A stretch of DNA of 64,000 bases from Acidobacteriota bacterium (GCA_016716715.1 JADJVE010000002.1:434001-498000), one strand, 5' to 3'. Shown: positions 18,324 to 28,465, counted from the stretch's first letter. Numbers and translations: made by a program. The notes: generated by a model not told the origin, from the sequence alone.

Positions 18324-19839
18324 CTACAGGTCGCCGACGGCGCTGATCAGGCGCGTCCACAGCTCGCCGCCGCCGAGGCCGTTCGTCATCATCACGATTC
18401 CCGTGCCGCGTTCCGGCGAGAACTGGCAATAGGAACGGAAGCCGGTCCGGTTCGCGCCGCCGTGATAGACGACGTCGCCCGAGGCCGTCGTGTTGAGGCC
18501 CCAGCCAAGGCCCCAGAAGACCTCGCGGCCCCGCGCCCGGCCCGGGCGCTCGATCGGGTCGCGCGCGTCGGCGCGAACCTGGTGCTTCAGCATCGCCGCG
18601 ACGGACGCGCCGGAGAGCCCGTGCGGCGCGGCGCGCTCGGGAGCGAGGAGCGCCGCGAGGAAGCGCGCGTAGTCCGCCGCCGTCGTGACGAGCGAGTACG
18701 CCGCGTTCGCGTGGCGGTACCGCGCGCGCTCGAGGCGGGTCCCGTCCGCCTTGTGGCCCGTCGCGAGGCTCGCGTCGAGGGCCGGCGTCCAGACGTACGA
18801 GGTGCGCTCCATCCCGAGAGGGATCAAGAGCGTGCGCCGCGCGTATTCCTCGATCGGCTCCCCGGTCAGCTTCTCGACGAATTTCTGGAGCGCGAAGATC
18901 GCCTCGCCGGAATAGCCGAACCGCGCGCCGGGCTGCGCGATCACCGGCAGCGGCCCATCCCTCTCCTCGCCCCCCTTGCGCCAGTTCGGGAGGCCGGAGG
19001 TGTGCGAGAGAACCATCCGCGGCGTGATCCGGAGGCGCTCGGGTTGCACGGGGAGCGTTCCGACGTCCGGGATCGGAGCATCGAGGTCGAGCCGGCCCTG
19101 CTCGACGAGCTTCAGGACGGACGCCGCGAAGACGGGCTTCGTCATCGAGGCGGCCTCGAAGAGCGTCGCGTCCGTGACCGGCGCCTTCGTCCCGGCGTCC
19201 GCGACGCCCCATACCCTTGTCCATGAGACCTTTCGGTCCCGGACGAGGGCGATCGACACGCCCGGCACGTGCAGCTCGCGCATCAGGAGCGGCGTGAGCC
19301 TCTCGATCGTCGCGAGCGTCGCGTCCCAGGAAGGGGCGCGGAGCCAGCCCGCCGGGTCGAGCCGTTCGAGCGCAAGCGCGGCGCCGCGCCGCACGTCCTC
19401 GTCGGCGTCGTGAAGGGACTCTCGGAGCGAGGCGAGGACGGGCTCCGACGCCAGGCCGGCGGCGCCGAGCGCGTTCGCGGCGCACCAGCGAACGTACGCG
19501 TCCGGATCCGAGAGCGCGCGCACGAGAGCGGGCGCCGCGGGTCGCGCCAGGGCGCCGAGCTTTCCGAGGGCGATCGCGGCCCCTGCTCGGACGGCCTCGG
19601 CTTTCGAGTCGAGCGCCTTCGCGAGCGCCGGGACGCTTTCGCTCCCGATGCGGGCGAGCGAATCGGCGGCAGCGCCCGCGACGAACGAGCGCGGCCGCGG
19701 CTCGCTCGCGCACCGCCGGGTCAGCGTCGGAGAGCGCCGCCACGATCCTCGTCGACGGAGCGTCGGCCGCGCGGACGGCGGGGAACGCGAGGACGCAGAG
19801 GGTCAGGAGAAGGGCGCAGGGTCCGGTCGCGCGTGTCAT
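18324..19839 (-). CDS. HEAT-repeat plus beta-lactamase-type serine hydrolase, one frameshift
   Basis: Signal peptide (CALLLTLCVLAFPAVRA), then HEAT/PBS-like repeats (ALSDPDAYVRWCAANALGAA, SLHDADEDVRRGAALALE), then a penicillin-binding-protein-like serine hydrolase of about 330 residues. The active-site S-x-x-K is EAASMTKPVF; then FGYSGEAIF and a late VVYHGGANRTGFRS. These enzymes act as esterases or D-amino-acid peptidases in the periplasm. One indel near 19690 shifts the first repeats. The ATG overlaps the TGA of the upstream PLP gene. The HEAT-hydrolase fusion is unusual. Confidence 0.82.
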
Positions 19840-20831
19840 GCATCCTCCTCTGGGAGATCGACGGCGAAGAGGATCGGCAGCCCGCCCGTGTGGAGGAAGA
19901 CGACGGGGCTGCCGGGGTCGAGGGCGCCCGAGCGCGCCAGCGCGAAGAGGCCCGCCATCGACTTGCCCGTGTAGACCGGGTCGAGGAGGAGCCCCTCGAG
20001 CCGAGCCGAGACGCGGATTGCCTCCGCGCCTGAAGCCGTCACGACGCCGTAACGCTCGTGGAACCCGTCGTGACACTCGAGCGCGCCGGGCGGCGGCGAG
20101 GCAAGCCCGAGAATCGCCGCGCTCTCGGCCACGAGCTCCGCCGTCCGGTCGGCGATCTGCCGGGCCGTGCGCGAGACGCTGATCCCGACGACGCGCGCGT
20201 CGGGGGCGAAGAGACGGGCGCCGAGGAGGAGGCCCGCGAACGTGCCGCACGACCCGACAGCGGTGACGACCTGGATTGGGCCGGGGCCGGTTTGGGCGGC
20301 GAGCTCTCGCATCGCGCGGACGTAGCCGAGGGCGCCCAGACCCGAGCTGCCGCCGATCGGCAGCGCGAACGGGCGCCTCCCGTCCCGGCGCAGCTCCGCC
20401 ACCCACGCGTCCATGGCCGCCGCGAGCGAGTCGTTGTCGTCGTCGTCGAGGAGGTAGCGGACCTCGGCCCCGTAGAGGGCGTCGAGGAGCATGTTTCCGC
20501 TCGGGCGCGTCACCGCCGGCCCGCCGAGCACGAGCTTCACGTCGAGGCCGAGGCGCCGCGCGGCCGCCGCCGTCATGGCCGCGTGGTTCGACTGCGCGCC
20601 GCCGACCGTGACGACGACGTCGTAGTTCCCGGCGAGGATCGGCGCGAAGTCGTACTCGAGCTTCCTCGCCTTGTTGCCCCCCATCGCGAGGCCCGTGCCG
20701 TCGTCCCGCTTCACGAAGAGCTTCCCGAGGCCCAGGCGCTTCGCGAGCCGGGGCATTTCCTCGAGGGGAGTGGGCAGGCTCGCGAGCCGGACCCGCGGGA
20801 CCGCGTCGAGGGCGTCGTCTGCGGGCGTCAC
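19836..20831 (-). CDS. PLP-dependent D-cysteine desulfhydrase / ACC deaminase family enzyme
   Basis: An intact 331-residue fold-type II PLP enzyme. GGNKARKLEY holds the PLP-binding Lys, GGAQSNHAAMTAAAAR the phosphate-side loop and substrate Ser, and AVGSCGTFAGLLLG the phosphate-binding glycine loop. The family converts D-cysteine to pyruvate, H2S and ammonia, or ACC to 2-oxobutyrate; sequence alone does not separate them. Producing pyruvate would feed the 2-oxoacid oxidoreductase encoded upstream. It ends in an ATGA overlap with the hydrolase gene and starts 6 bases after the acyl-CoA synthetase. Confidence 0.85.
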   Translation of the reverse strand: MTPADDALDAVPRVRLASLPTPLEEMPRLAKRLGLGKLFVKRDDGTGLAMGGNKARKLEYDFAPILAGNYDVVVTVGGAQSNHAAMTAAAARRLGLDVKLVLGGPAVTRPSGNMLLDALYGAEVRYLLDDDDNDSLAAAMDAWVAELRRDGRRPFALPIGGSSGLGALGYVRAMRELAAQTGPGPIQVVTAVGSCGTFAGLLLGARLFAPDARVVGISVSRTARQIADRTAELVAESAAILGLASPPPGALECHDGFHERYGVVTASGAEAIRVSARLEGLLLDPVYTGKSMAGLFALARSGALDPGSPVVFLHTGGLPILFAVDLPEEDA

Positions 20832-20837
20832 GTCCGG

Positions 20838-23057
20838 CTATTTTGCGCGCACGAGCGCCGCGAGGGCGCGCGAGGCTCGGTCGATCTTTCGGAAGACCGG
20901 GATGCCGCCGCGCTGGAGGACCATGACGAAGTCGTCGTAGAGGCGGCCGGAATCGACGTTCACGACGACCGGCTTCTGCGTCGCGCGGAAGAGGCGCAGG
21001 AGCTCCTGCGCGAGCGAGCCCTTCGAGAAGAGGTTCTCCGAGTGCCCGCCGAACGGGTCGGGCGCGAGGATGTCGAGCGCGGGCGTGACCGGGATCGGCG
21101 AGACGAGGAGCATGTCGACCTCGGGGTCGTCCAGCATCGCCGCCGCCGCCTCCACGAACGCGGGCGTGTCGGCCATGGGCGTCGCGTCGACGGGATTCGC
21201 CGCGTGCGCGATCCCGGGCAGGCAGGCTTTCAGGCGCGCGAGCGTCGCGGACGTCAGCGCCGACGGCACGAGGCCGTAGAGCTTGTCGAGGACGGCCGAA
21301 CACTCGAAGCCCGCGTTCGAGAGGACCGCGAGGCCGCGGCCGCGGGCGGGCCGGTCGCCGAGCATCGTGTGGACCTTCGTGAGGTCCTCGAACATGTCGA
21401 GCGTCTGGGCGACCTGGACGCCCGCGCCCTCGAGGAGGGACTTCGCCACCGCGTAGTCGCCCGCGAGCGAGGCCGTGTGGCTCTTCGCGGCCTCGGCGCC
21501 GAGCGCGGTCTGCCCCGCCTTGAAGACGACGACGTGCCGGCCCTCCGCCGTGACGCGCCGCGCGGCCTTCACGAAGCGCTCGCCGTCGCCGGGCGCGAAG
21601 CCCTCGATGTAGAAGACGAGGAGGCGCACGGTCGGGTCGTCCGCGAAGAACGTCAGGAAGTCCGCCGCCGTGAGGTCCATCTGGTTGCCGTAGGAGATGG
21701 ACGCGCGTGGAAAGACGATGCCGTCGAGGTTGCTCGTGAGGGACACGAGGTACGCGCCGCTCTGCGACACGGCGACGAGCGAGTCGCCCGGCGCGTCGTG
21801 GAACGGCAGCTTGTACTGCGGCAGGAAGAACGTGTTGTACTGGCCCTTCGACACGATCCCGAGGCAGTTGCCGCCCACGAGGACCGGCCCGCCGTCGGGG
21901 CGGGCGTGCCCGTCCGCGAGCGCCTTGCGGAGCGCGGCCTCGAGGTCGCCGCGGCCGGCCTCGCCGAACCCGCCGGGGATCAGGATGATCGACTCGGCCT
22001 TCCCGTCCGCGAGGGCGGCGACGACCGCGGGCGCAGCGGGCGCGGGCACGGAGACGACCGCGAGATCCACCTTCTCCGGCAGGTCCGCCACGGACGCGAC
22101 GCACGGGACGCCGTCGATCGATTTCTCCTTCGGGTGGACGGCCCAGAGCTTCCCGTACGCGACGCCCTCGGACTGCTTGAGGTTCTTCAGGATGATGCGG
22201 CCGGGGTTCGGGCCGGACGCGGACGCGCCGATGACGACCGCGCTCTTCGGGGCAAGGAGAGAAGAAATCTTTGCGAGGGGGCGCGACGCGCGTTCCGCGC
22301 GTCGCGCGGAGAAACGCGCCTTGCCATCGGCGGCGACCCAGCGGCCATCCGCGCAGAGCAGGATTGGATTGACTTCGAGTTCTTCGAGAGTCGGATTGCC
22401 GAGAGAATTAGAGGGGGAGAAAGACAAGAGAAGATTCTTTGAAAGTGATTCGAAGAGAGCCGCCACGGCGTTTAACGCGAGCGGCGCCTTCGCGTGCCCC
22501 CTGTTACCTTCAAAGAAAATCTTCAGCGCCGGAGACTTGACGATTGCGGCCTGGAGGCCCTGCTTCACTTCCCCCGGTCTGAGGATCACGGTCGTGTGGC
22601 CCGGTGCGAGACTCCCGTACCACTCGGTGAGCAGCCCTCCCAGCCCAAACACCAGCACCGGCCCGAACGCGGGGTCGTTCTTGTAGGAGAGGAGGGCCTC
22701 GGCCGCCGGCGTGCCGGAGGCGGGGACGAGCTTCTCGACGAGGAGGATGCCGCTGCGCGAAGCGCCCGGGGCGCGGCGCCCCACCTCATCCCACATCTTT
22801 TTCGCCGCGGCAGCTACGGAAGAAGGAGATCTCTTAGAAAGTGTAAGACCTCCGACGTCTGACTTGTGAGCGAGATCCGGCGAGGCGATTTTGAGGACGA
22901 CCTCGCCCGCCGCGTCTCCCCCTAAACCTTCTAAGAAATCCTCAATTTGTCCTGGAGCCTGCTCCGCCCCAGGCCAGAAGACGTGCCGCGGGACGTCGAA
23001 CCCCGCTTTTGCGAGCAGCGCGTAGACCTCGTGCTCGAGGAGCGCCCCCGGCGTCAT
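20838..23057 (-). CDS. ADP-forming acyl-CoA synthetase, fused beta-alpha
   Basis: A 739-residue enzyme converting acyl-CoA, ADP and phosphate to acid, CoA and ATP. The ATP-grasp (beta) part comes first: EVVLKIASPDLAHKSDVGGL, VLVFGLGGLLTEW, ELEVNPILL. The CoA-binding and ligase (alpha) part follows: KSAVVIGASASGPNPGRI, GGNCLGIVS, and AKSHTASLAG with the phosphohistidine. The more familiar fusion is alpha then beta. The gene carries two AT-rich inverted pairs (22430-22524, 22826-22943) and a 12-bp hairpin in the domain linker. The ATG overlaps the stop of the Cys-rich gene (ATGA). Likely partner of the oxidoreductase in acetate or branched-acid formation. Confidence 0.93.
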   Translation of the reverse strand: MTPGALLEHEVYALLAKAGFDVPRHVFWPGAEQAPGQIEDFLEGLGGDAAGEVVLKIASPDLAHKSDVGGLTLSKRSPSSVAAAAKKMWDEVGRRAPGASRSGILLVEKLVPASGTPAAEALLSYKNDPAFGPVLVFGLGGLLTEWYGSLAPGHTTVILRPGEVKQGLQAAIVKSPALKIFFEGNRGHAKAPLALNAVAALFESLSKNLLLSFSPSNSLGNPTLEELEVNPILLCADGRWVAADGKARFSARRAERASRPLAKISSLLAPKSAVVIGASASGPNPGRIILKNLKQSEGVAYGKLWAVHPKEKSIDGVPCVASVADLPEKVDLAVVSVPAPAAPAVVAALADGKAESIILIPGGFGEAGRGDLEAALRKALADGHARPDGGPVLVGGNCLGIVSKGQYNTFFLPQYKLPFHDAPGDSLVAVSQSGAYLVSLTSNLDGIVFPRASISYGNQMDLTAADFLTFFADDPTVRLLVFYIEGFAPGDGERFVKAARRVTAEGRHVVVFKAGQTALGAEAAKSHTASLAGDYAVAKSLLEGAGVQVAQTLDMFEDLTKVHTMLGDRPARGRGLAVLSNAGFECSAVLDKLYGLVPSALTSATLARLKACLPGIAHAANPVDATPMADTPAFVEAAAAMLDDPEVDMLLVSPIPVTPALDILAPDPFGGHSENLFSKGSLAQELLRLFRATQKPVVVNVDSGRLYDDFVMVLQRGGIPVFRKIDRASRALAALVRAK
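22281..22307. repeat. Perfect 12-bp hairpin in the acyl-CoA synthetase linker
   Basis: GCGCGACGCGCG at 22281-22292 and CGCGCGTCGCGC at 22296-22307 are exact reverse complements around a TTC loop. It encodes the Arg/Ala-rich linker between the ATP-grasp and CoA-binding domains (ARRAERASRP). AT-rich codons flank it on both sides (AAGATTTCTTCTCTCC at 22258-22273 on the minus strand). Confidence 0.8.
22430..22524. repeat. AT-rich inverted pair C, inside the acyl-CoA synthetase
   Basis: GAAGATTCTTTGAAAGTG at 22430-22447 faces ACCTTCAAAGAAAATCTTC at 22506-22524 across 58 GC-rich bases. In the gene they encode IFFEGN and LSKNLL. AT-rich codons (AAT, TCT, ACT, GAA, TTG) continue from 22430 down to about 22345, encoding LSFSPSNSLGN, where homologues are shorter. 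Confidence 0.8.
22826..22943. repeat. AT-rich inverted pair D, inside the acyl-CoA synthetase
   Basis: GAGATCTCTTAGAAAGTG at 22826-22843 faces CCTTCTAAGAAATCCTC at 22927-22943 across 83 bases. In the gene they encode DFLEGLGG and LTLSKRSP. The stretch between them is the conserved HKSDVGG region with ordinary GC-rich codons. Confidence 0.8.
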
Positions 23058-23329
23058 GCGCCCGGGTATCCCCGCATCTGGAGCTGCATCGCCTCGAGGC
23101 CTTCCAGCATGCGGGTCACCTGGACGCACTGGTCGCAGTTCGCGTGGACGCTCGCGCAGGGCGCGCCGTCGGCCATGTGCTCGGGGCACTTCGGCTCGCG
23201 CGCCAGCTCGATGAGGCCCTCGACGAGGGCGTTCACGCGCGTTCTCAGGGCGGACTCGGGGACTTCGCGCAGCGCGTTCACGAGGCGCCACTCGGTGGAG
23301 GTGAGGCTGTGGGTCGTGTTGTTTTCCAT
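23054..23329 (-). CDS. Small Cys-rich protein, paralogue 2, in the oxidoreductase operon
   Basis: A 91-residue relative of the protein at 17976-18245. Shared blocks are LVNALREVPESALRTRVNAL, VEGLIELAREPKCPE, CDQCVQVTRMLEGLEAMQLQ and the identical ending PGA. Its four Cys are spread as C-P-E, then C-A-S, then C-D-Q-C. It lies 11 bases after the beta-gamma oxidoreductase gene, and its TGA overlaps the ATG of the acyl-CoA synthetase, so translation is probably coupled to both. It might be an accessory metal-binding or regulatory subunit; this is inference from position only. Confidence 0.8.
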   Translation of the reverse strand: MENNTTHSLTSTEWRLVNALREVPESALRTRVNALVEGLIELAREPKCPEHMADGAPCASVHANCDQCVQVTRMLEGLEAMQLQMRGYPGA

Positions 23330-23340
23330 CGTCCCCTCCG

Positions 23341-24758
<1,418 letters not shown>

Positions 24759-24762
<4 letters not shown>

Positions 24763-26174
24763 GCGGTCACCTCCTCGCGGGAAAGGACCGCTTTGACGAC
24801 CTCTCCGGTCTGCGGCAGGACGCCGCCCATGTGGCGGACGGACTCGATCTTCGGGACGGCGAGGCCGGCGTGCGAGAGGGCGAGCCGGAGCTCGTCCTCG
24901 AGCTGCCCGGCGGACGCCTCGACGACGACGATGCGCCGGGCCTTCGGGAGGAGCGGTTTCAGGGCGTCGATCGGGAACGGCCACACGGAGACGGGCCGGA
25001 AGAGGCCGGCCTTGACGCCCTGAAGGCGCAGCGCCTCGACGGCGCCCTTGGCCATGCGGGCCGGCGTCCCGATCGACACGACGAGGACTTCCGCGTCGTC
25101 GCAGAGAAAGAGGTCGGCGCGCTGCTCGGCGGCCTGCATGCGCGCGTACTTCTCGTTGAGGTGGACGTTGAAGTTCTCGAGATCCTTTTCGTCGAGGTAG
25201 ATCGACGAGATCAGGTTCCCGCGGTGCGCCGCGTCGCCGAAGACCGCCCACTCGGGGAGGCCCGGCTTGACCATCGTCTCGGGGAGGACGACCTTGCCCG
25301 TCATCTGTCCGAGGTAGCCGTCCGCGAGGAGGATCACGGGGTTGCGGTACTTGAAGCTCAGCTCGAACGACAGGCGCGCGAGGTCGAGCATCTCCTGCGG
25401 CGTCGAGGCCGCGAGCGTGATCGCGTGCGTGTTGCCGTGGCCGAGGCCGCGGCAGGCGAGCTTCACGTCGGCCTGCTCGGGGGCGATGTTCCCGAGGCCC
25501 GGGCCGCCGCGCATCACGTTCACGAAGACGCCCGGAACCTCGGACCCGATCATGTAGGAGATGCCTTCGAGCATCAGCGAGAAGCCCGGCGAGGACGTGA
25601 ACGTCATGCAGGGCAGGCCCGCGCCGCCGCAGCCGTACATCATGTTGACGGTCGCGACCTCGCTGACGGCCTGCAGGAAAACGCCGTCCAGCTTCGGCTG
25701 GAGCTTCGCCATCAGCTCGGCGCCTTCCGTCGAGGGCGTGATCGGATAGCCATAAACGTGGCGGCAGCCCGCGAGGAGCGCGCCGACCGCGGCCGCGTAG
25801 TTGCCCTTCAGCACGAGCGGCTCGGTCTTCGGGAGGGGGACGATCTCGGGCGGAATCGCAACCGGCTTCGGGCGCTGGCTGGCGCGCTCGCCGAAGAGCT
25901 TGGCCGGGTCCTGCAGCTCGAAGTCCTCGCTCGCCTTCGGCTTCGCCTCGGGCCTGAGCCCGTACGGCTCGGGGCAGGCGTCCATGCACAGGCCGCAGGC
26001 GTTGCAGTGGTCGAGGTTCAGCACGACGGGCACGAGGCCCGTCAGCGGGTTGATCTCGTGGCCTACTTCGATGCAGTTCTTGGCGCAGGCTTCGATGCAG
26101 CGCCCGCAGCCTTTGCAGAACTCGTCGAGCAGGAAGGGTTTCGGTCGTTCACGAACGGGGGCCGGACTGGCCAT
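24759..26174 (-). CDS. 2-oxoacid:ferredoxin oxidoreductase, fused delta-alpha subunits
   Basis: 471 residues. Residues about 15-70 are a two-[4Fe-4S] ferredoxin domain (CKGCGRCIEACAKNC and CNACGLCMDACPEPYG). After a linker comes the alpha subunit: GCRHVYGYPITPSTEGAELM, GCGGAGLPCMTFTSSPGFSL, and VNVMRGGPGLGN. Oxygen sensitivity and ferredoxin use imply anaerobic or microaerobic metabolism. First gene of the operon 26174 to about 18324; GGAGG precedes the ATG, and the shared 15-mer lies 53 bases upstream. Confidence 0.92.
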
Positions 26175-26226
26175 GGAGGACCCTCCGGCACGAAATTTGA
26201 CGACCTCCGCAACTTTTCCGCCAGAG

Positions 26227-26241
26227 AGCAGATGAATCAGG
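26227..26241 (-). promoter_or_regulatory. Shared 15-base upstream motif, copy 2
   Basis: CCTGATTCATCTGCT on the minus strand, 53 bases before the ATG of the oxidoreductase operon. Identical to the copy at 18297-18311. A weak -10-like CAAATT follows at 26199-26194, 27 bases downstream of the motif (25 bases in copy 1). Confidence 0.6.
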
Positions 26242-26253
26242 GTCTCAAGTCAT

Positions 26254-27438
26254 TCAGTAAGAAGAACCTGCGCCCCCACCGCCGAAGCTGCCGCCGCCCC
26301 CCGAGAAGCCCGGCGCGTCGGGGGCTTTCGCGGCCGGCGCGTGGGCCGCGAGGACGGGCACGAGCTCGGCCGCTCGGAAGGCCGTCTCGTCCGTGAAAAG
26401 GGGGTCCGCGGTGAAGCCCCGCCGCTCGCCTCCGGGGCCGCGGGCGAGCCACCGGTTCACCGCCAGCGCCGCCCCGATGAGGAGGGCGCCCGCCGCCGCG
26501 AGGACGACGCGAAGGTCGAGGGCGTGGACGTACGCGCGCAGCGTCACGAGCGAGAGCGCGGCGAGGACCAACCCTGCGTCGAGGAGGATCTTCCGGCGCC
26601 GCACGATGCCGCGCAGGAGCACCGCGAGCGGCACCAGCGCGGTCGCGAGGATGGCCGCCGCGCGCGCGCCGTCGCCCGGCCAGGTTTCCGGCAGAAAACG
26701 CGCCCGCCCTCCGAGCTGCTCGATCATCCGGTGGTCGAGCGACCAGACGTTCACGGCGGCATAGACGGCCGCGATCCCGCAGACGACGAGGCCCCAGGCG
26801 CAGGCCCGGTGCGAGGGCGCCCAGGCCGGCCGGTCCGTGAACCTCGCGGCGACGGCGCTCAGGACGACGCCGCCCGCGATCCAGAGCAACCGCCCGTGCG
26901 GCGCGCGCGCGAGGAGGACGAAGAGGGCGCCGGCGGCGAATCCCGCGAAAACGGGGTTGCCCCAGCGGAAGGCGCCCATGGCAAAGAGGAGCGCCACGCC
27001 GAGAAGGACGAAATTCGGGCCATCGGGTTCGGAGAGATGAAGATTTTCTTCGAGTAAGAGGAACAGGCCGGCGACGAGGAGCAGGAGTCCCCAGAAGCTC
27101 GCCGCCTCGACGCCGCCGCGGAGGGCCATTGCGGGCGAGCGCGCCTGCAGGTCGGCCACGAGGACGAATCCGGCCCCGAGGACGGCGCAGAGAACCCAGG
27201 CTGACGATCCGCTCGGCCGGACGGTGAGGGCGAAGAACGCGGCGAACGCCAGGAGGATGAAGCTGCCGAAGACGAACGTGAGGATCCGCCATAGCGGTGC
27301 GGGCAACGTGCGCGGCTCCGGGTACCGGCGGGAGATTTCTTCGAAGGTGCCCTCGCTCACGGCGCCCGCCCTCTTCCAGCCGCGGGCGGCGGCGCGGACT
27401 TCCTCGACGCGCTCGGAGGCGACCCATTCCCCTTTCAT
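26254..27438 (-). CDS. DUF2157-type multi-pass membrane protein with Gly-rich tail
   Basis: 394 residues. A short N-terminal soluble part (WKRAGAVSEGTFEEISRRYP) precedes about ten membrane helices, starting ILTFVFGSFILLAFAAFFAL. The end is GFSGGGGSFGGGGAGSSY, a glycine tail also seen on TPM-domain and other membrane proteins. The orphan AT-rich repeat E encodes LLEENLHLSEPDG between two helices. The ATG overlaps the stop of the upstream gene (ATGA). Function unknown. Confidence 0.75.
   Translation of the reverse strand: MKGEWVASERVEEVRAAARGWKRAGAVSEGTFEEISRRYPEPRTLPAPLWRILTFVFGSFILLAFAAFFALTVRPSGSSAWVLCAVLGAGFVLVADLQARSPAMALRGGVEAASFWGLLLLVAGLFLLLEENLHLSEPDGPNFVLLGVALLFAMGAFRWGNPVFAGFAAGALFVLLARAPHGRLLWIAGGVVLSAVAARFTDRPAWAPSHRACAWGLVVCGIAAVYAAVNVWSLDHRMIEQLGGRARFLPETWPGDGARAAAILATALVPLAVLLRGIVRRRKILLDAGLVLAALSLVTLRAYVHALDLRVVLAAAGALLIGAALAVNRWLARGPGGERRGFTADPLFTDETAFRAAELVPVLAAHAPAAKAPDAPGFSGGGGSFGGGGAGSSY
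27039..27054 (+). repeat. AT-rich repeat E, unpaired copy
   Basis: GAAGATTTTCTTCGAG matches the arm consensus of pairs A to G but has no opposite arm within about 150 bases. The surrounding codons (TTA, GAA, AAT, CTT) are AT-rich from about 27010 to 27063. Confidence 0.6.
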
Positions 27439-28412
27439 GGAATCCTCATGCGCCGGTGGGCGAGGAAGATCGTCACGAGTGCGGCGCCGCCGAGCAGTGC
27501 CATGAGAAGGAACCGTGCCTCGAAGCCTCCCCCTCCCAACCCCTCCGAGAACACCGCGCGCAGGAGGCCGAGGTATGCCGCGAGGACCGCCTGCGCGAAC
27601 GGCAGCGTGCGCTTCCACCGATAAGACGCCGCCGCGACGGCGGCCGCGACGGCGAGGAGCGCGGCGAGCCACACCCCCCAGTCGAGCGGCGATCCGAAGA
27701 CGCCCGACAGCAGGCCGCCGAAGACGAGGAGGGCGCCCGCGTTCACCCAGACGTCCTCGAAGTGCGCCTTCTTCCCCGCGCGAGCTGTGACGATTCCGAC
27801 GGCCGCGAAGAGCGCGCCCGTCGCGAGCGCCTCCCAGCGGAGCCGCGCGACGTCTCCCGGGCCGAGCGACGCGTGTGCGACGCTGAGCGCGAGGCCGCGC
27901 CACGCCGCGAAGGACGCGAGAGCGAGCGAGAGGAGCATCCGCGAGTCGAACCGGTAGGCGAGGGCGCCGTAGAAGAGGGCGACGACGAGGAGGTGCAGCG
28001 GCCACGCCGGGCCGAGCAGGCGCGTCTGCGCCTCCACCCACGCGAGGTCGGCCGCCGCGAGGAGCGCGCCGAGGAGGAGGACGTAGTCGAACGCGGCGTG
28101 CGTCGAGGCCGCTTCCCCCCACGACGGCGGCGCGGCCTTCCGCCAGGCCCACGCGAGACACGCGCCCGCCGCGAGGCCCACGGCCCCGGCGATCGCCGAC
28201 GGGCCGATGCGGTCGACGTTTTCCTTCAGAAAGAGCCCGACGCCCGACACCAGAAGCACGACGCCGAGGTAGAGCGCGGCGCGCAGCTCGGCGCGAACCG
28301 AAACCAACTCGCCCCGCGCCACCCGCCCGGGACGGTCGCCCTCCTCGTCCGTCAGGACGCCGGCGGCGTTGAGAGCCGAGACGGCTTCGGCGACCTCGGG
28401 GCTCGCGCTCAT
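27435..28412 (-). CDS. DUF2157-type membrane protein
   Basis: 325 residues from ATG 28412. The N-terminal segment AVSALNAAGVLTDEEGDRPGR resembles the soluble helix at the start of DUF2157 proteins, followed by about ten hydrophobic helices (YLGVVLLVSGVGLFL, ALLGGAALVTIFLAHRRMRI). It is translationally coupled to the next membrane gene and both probably form one complex. No function is known to me. It is divergent from rfbD with 53 bases between starts. Confidence 0.72.
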   Translation of the reverse strand: MSASPEVAEAVSALNAAGVLTDEEGDRPGRVARGELVSVRAELRAALYLGVVLLVSGVGLFLKENVDRIGPSAIAGAVGLAAGACLAWAWRKAAPPSWGEAASTHAAFDYVLLLGALLAAADLAWVEAQTRLLGPAWPLHLLVVALFYGALAYRFDSRMLLSLALASFAAWRGLALSVAHASLGPGDVARLRWEALATGALFAAVGIVTARAGKKAHFEDVWVNAGALLVFGGLLSGVFGSPLDWGVWLAALLAVAAAVAAASYRWKRTLPFAQAVLAAYLGLLRAVFSEGLGGGGFEARFLLMALLGGAALVTIFLAHRRMRIP

Positions 28413-28465
28413 CGCGGGTCCAGCATACGGCGGAAACCGTTCGCCTGCGTTACAGTAGAGGGCGC

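Noticed and set aside
20058..22442. Very long open frame (794 codons) antisense to the PLP enzyme and acyl-CoA synthetase
   Set aside because: It is rich in Arg, Glu and His, has no recognisable motif, and mirrors two clear genes. Long antisense frames are expected at this GC content.
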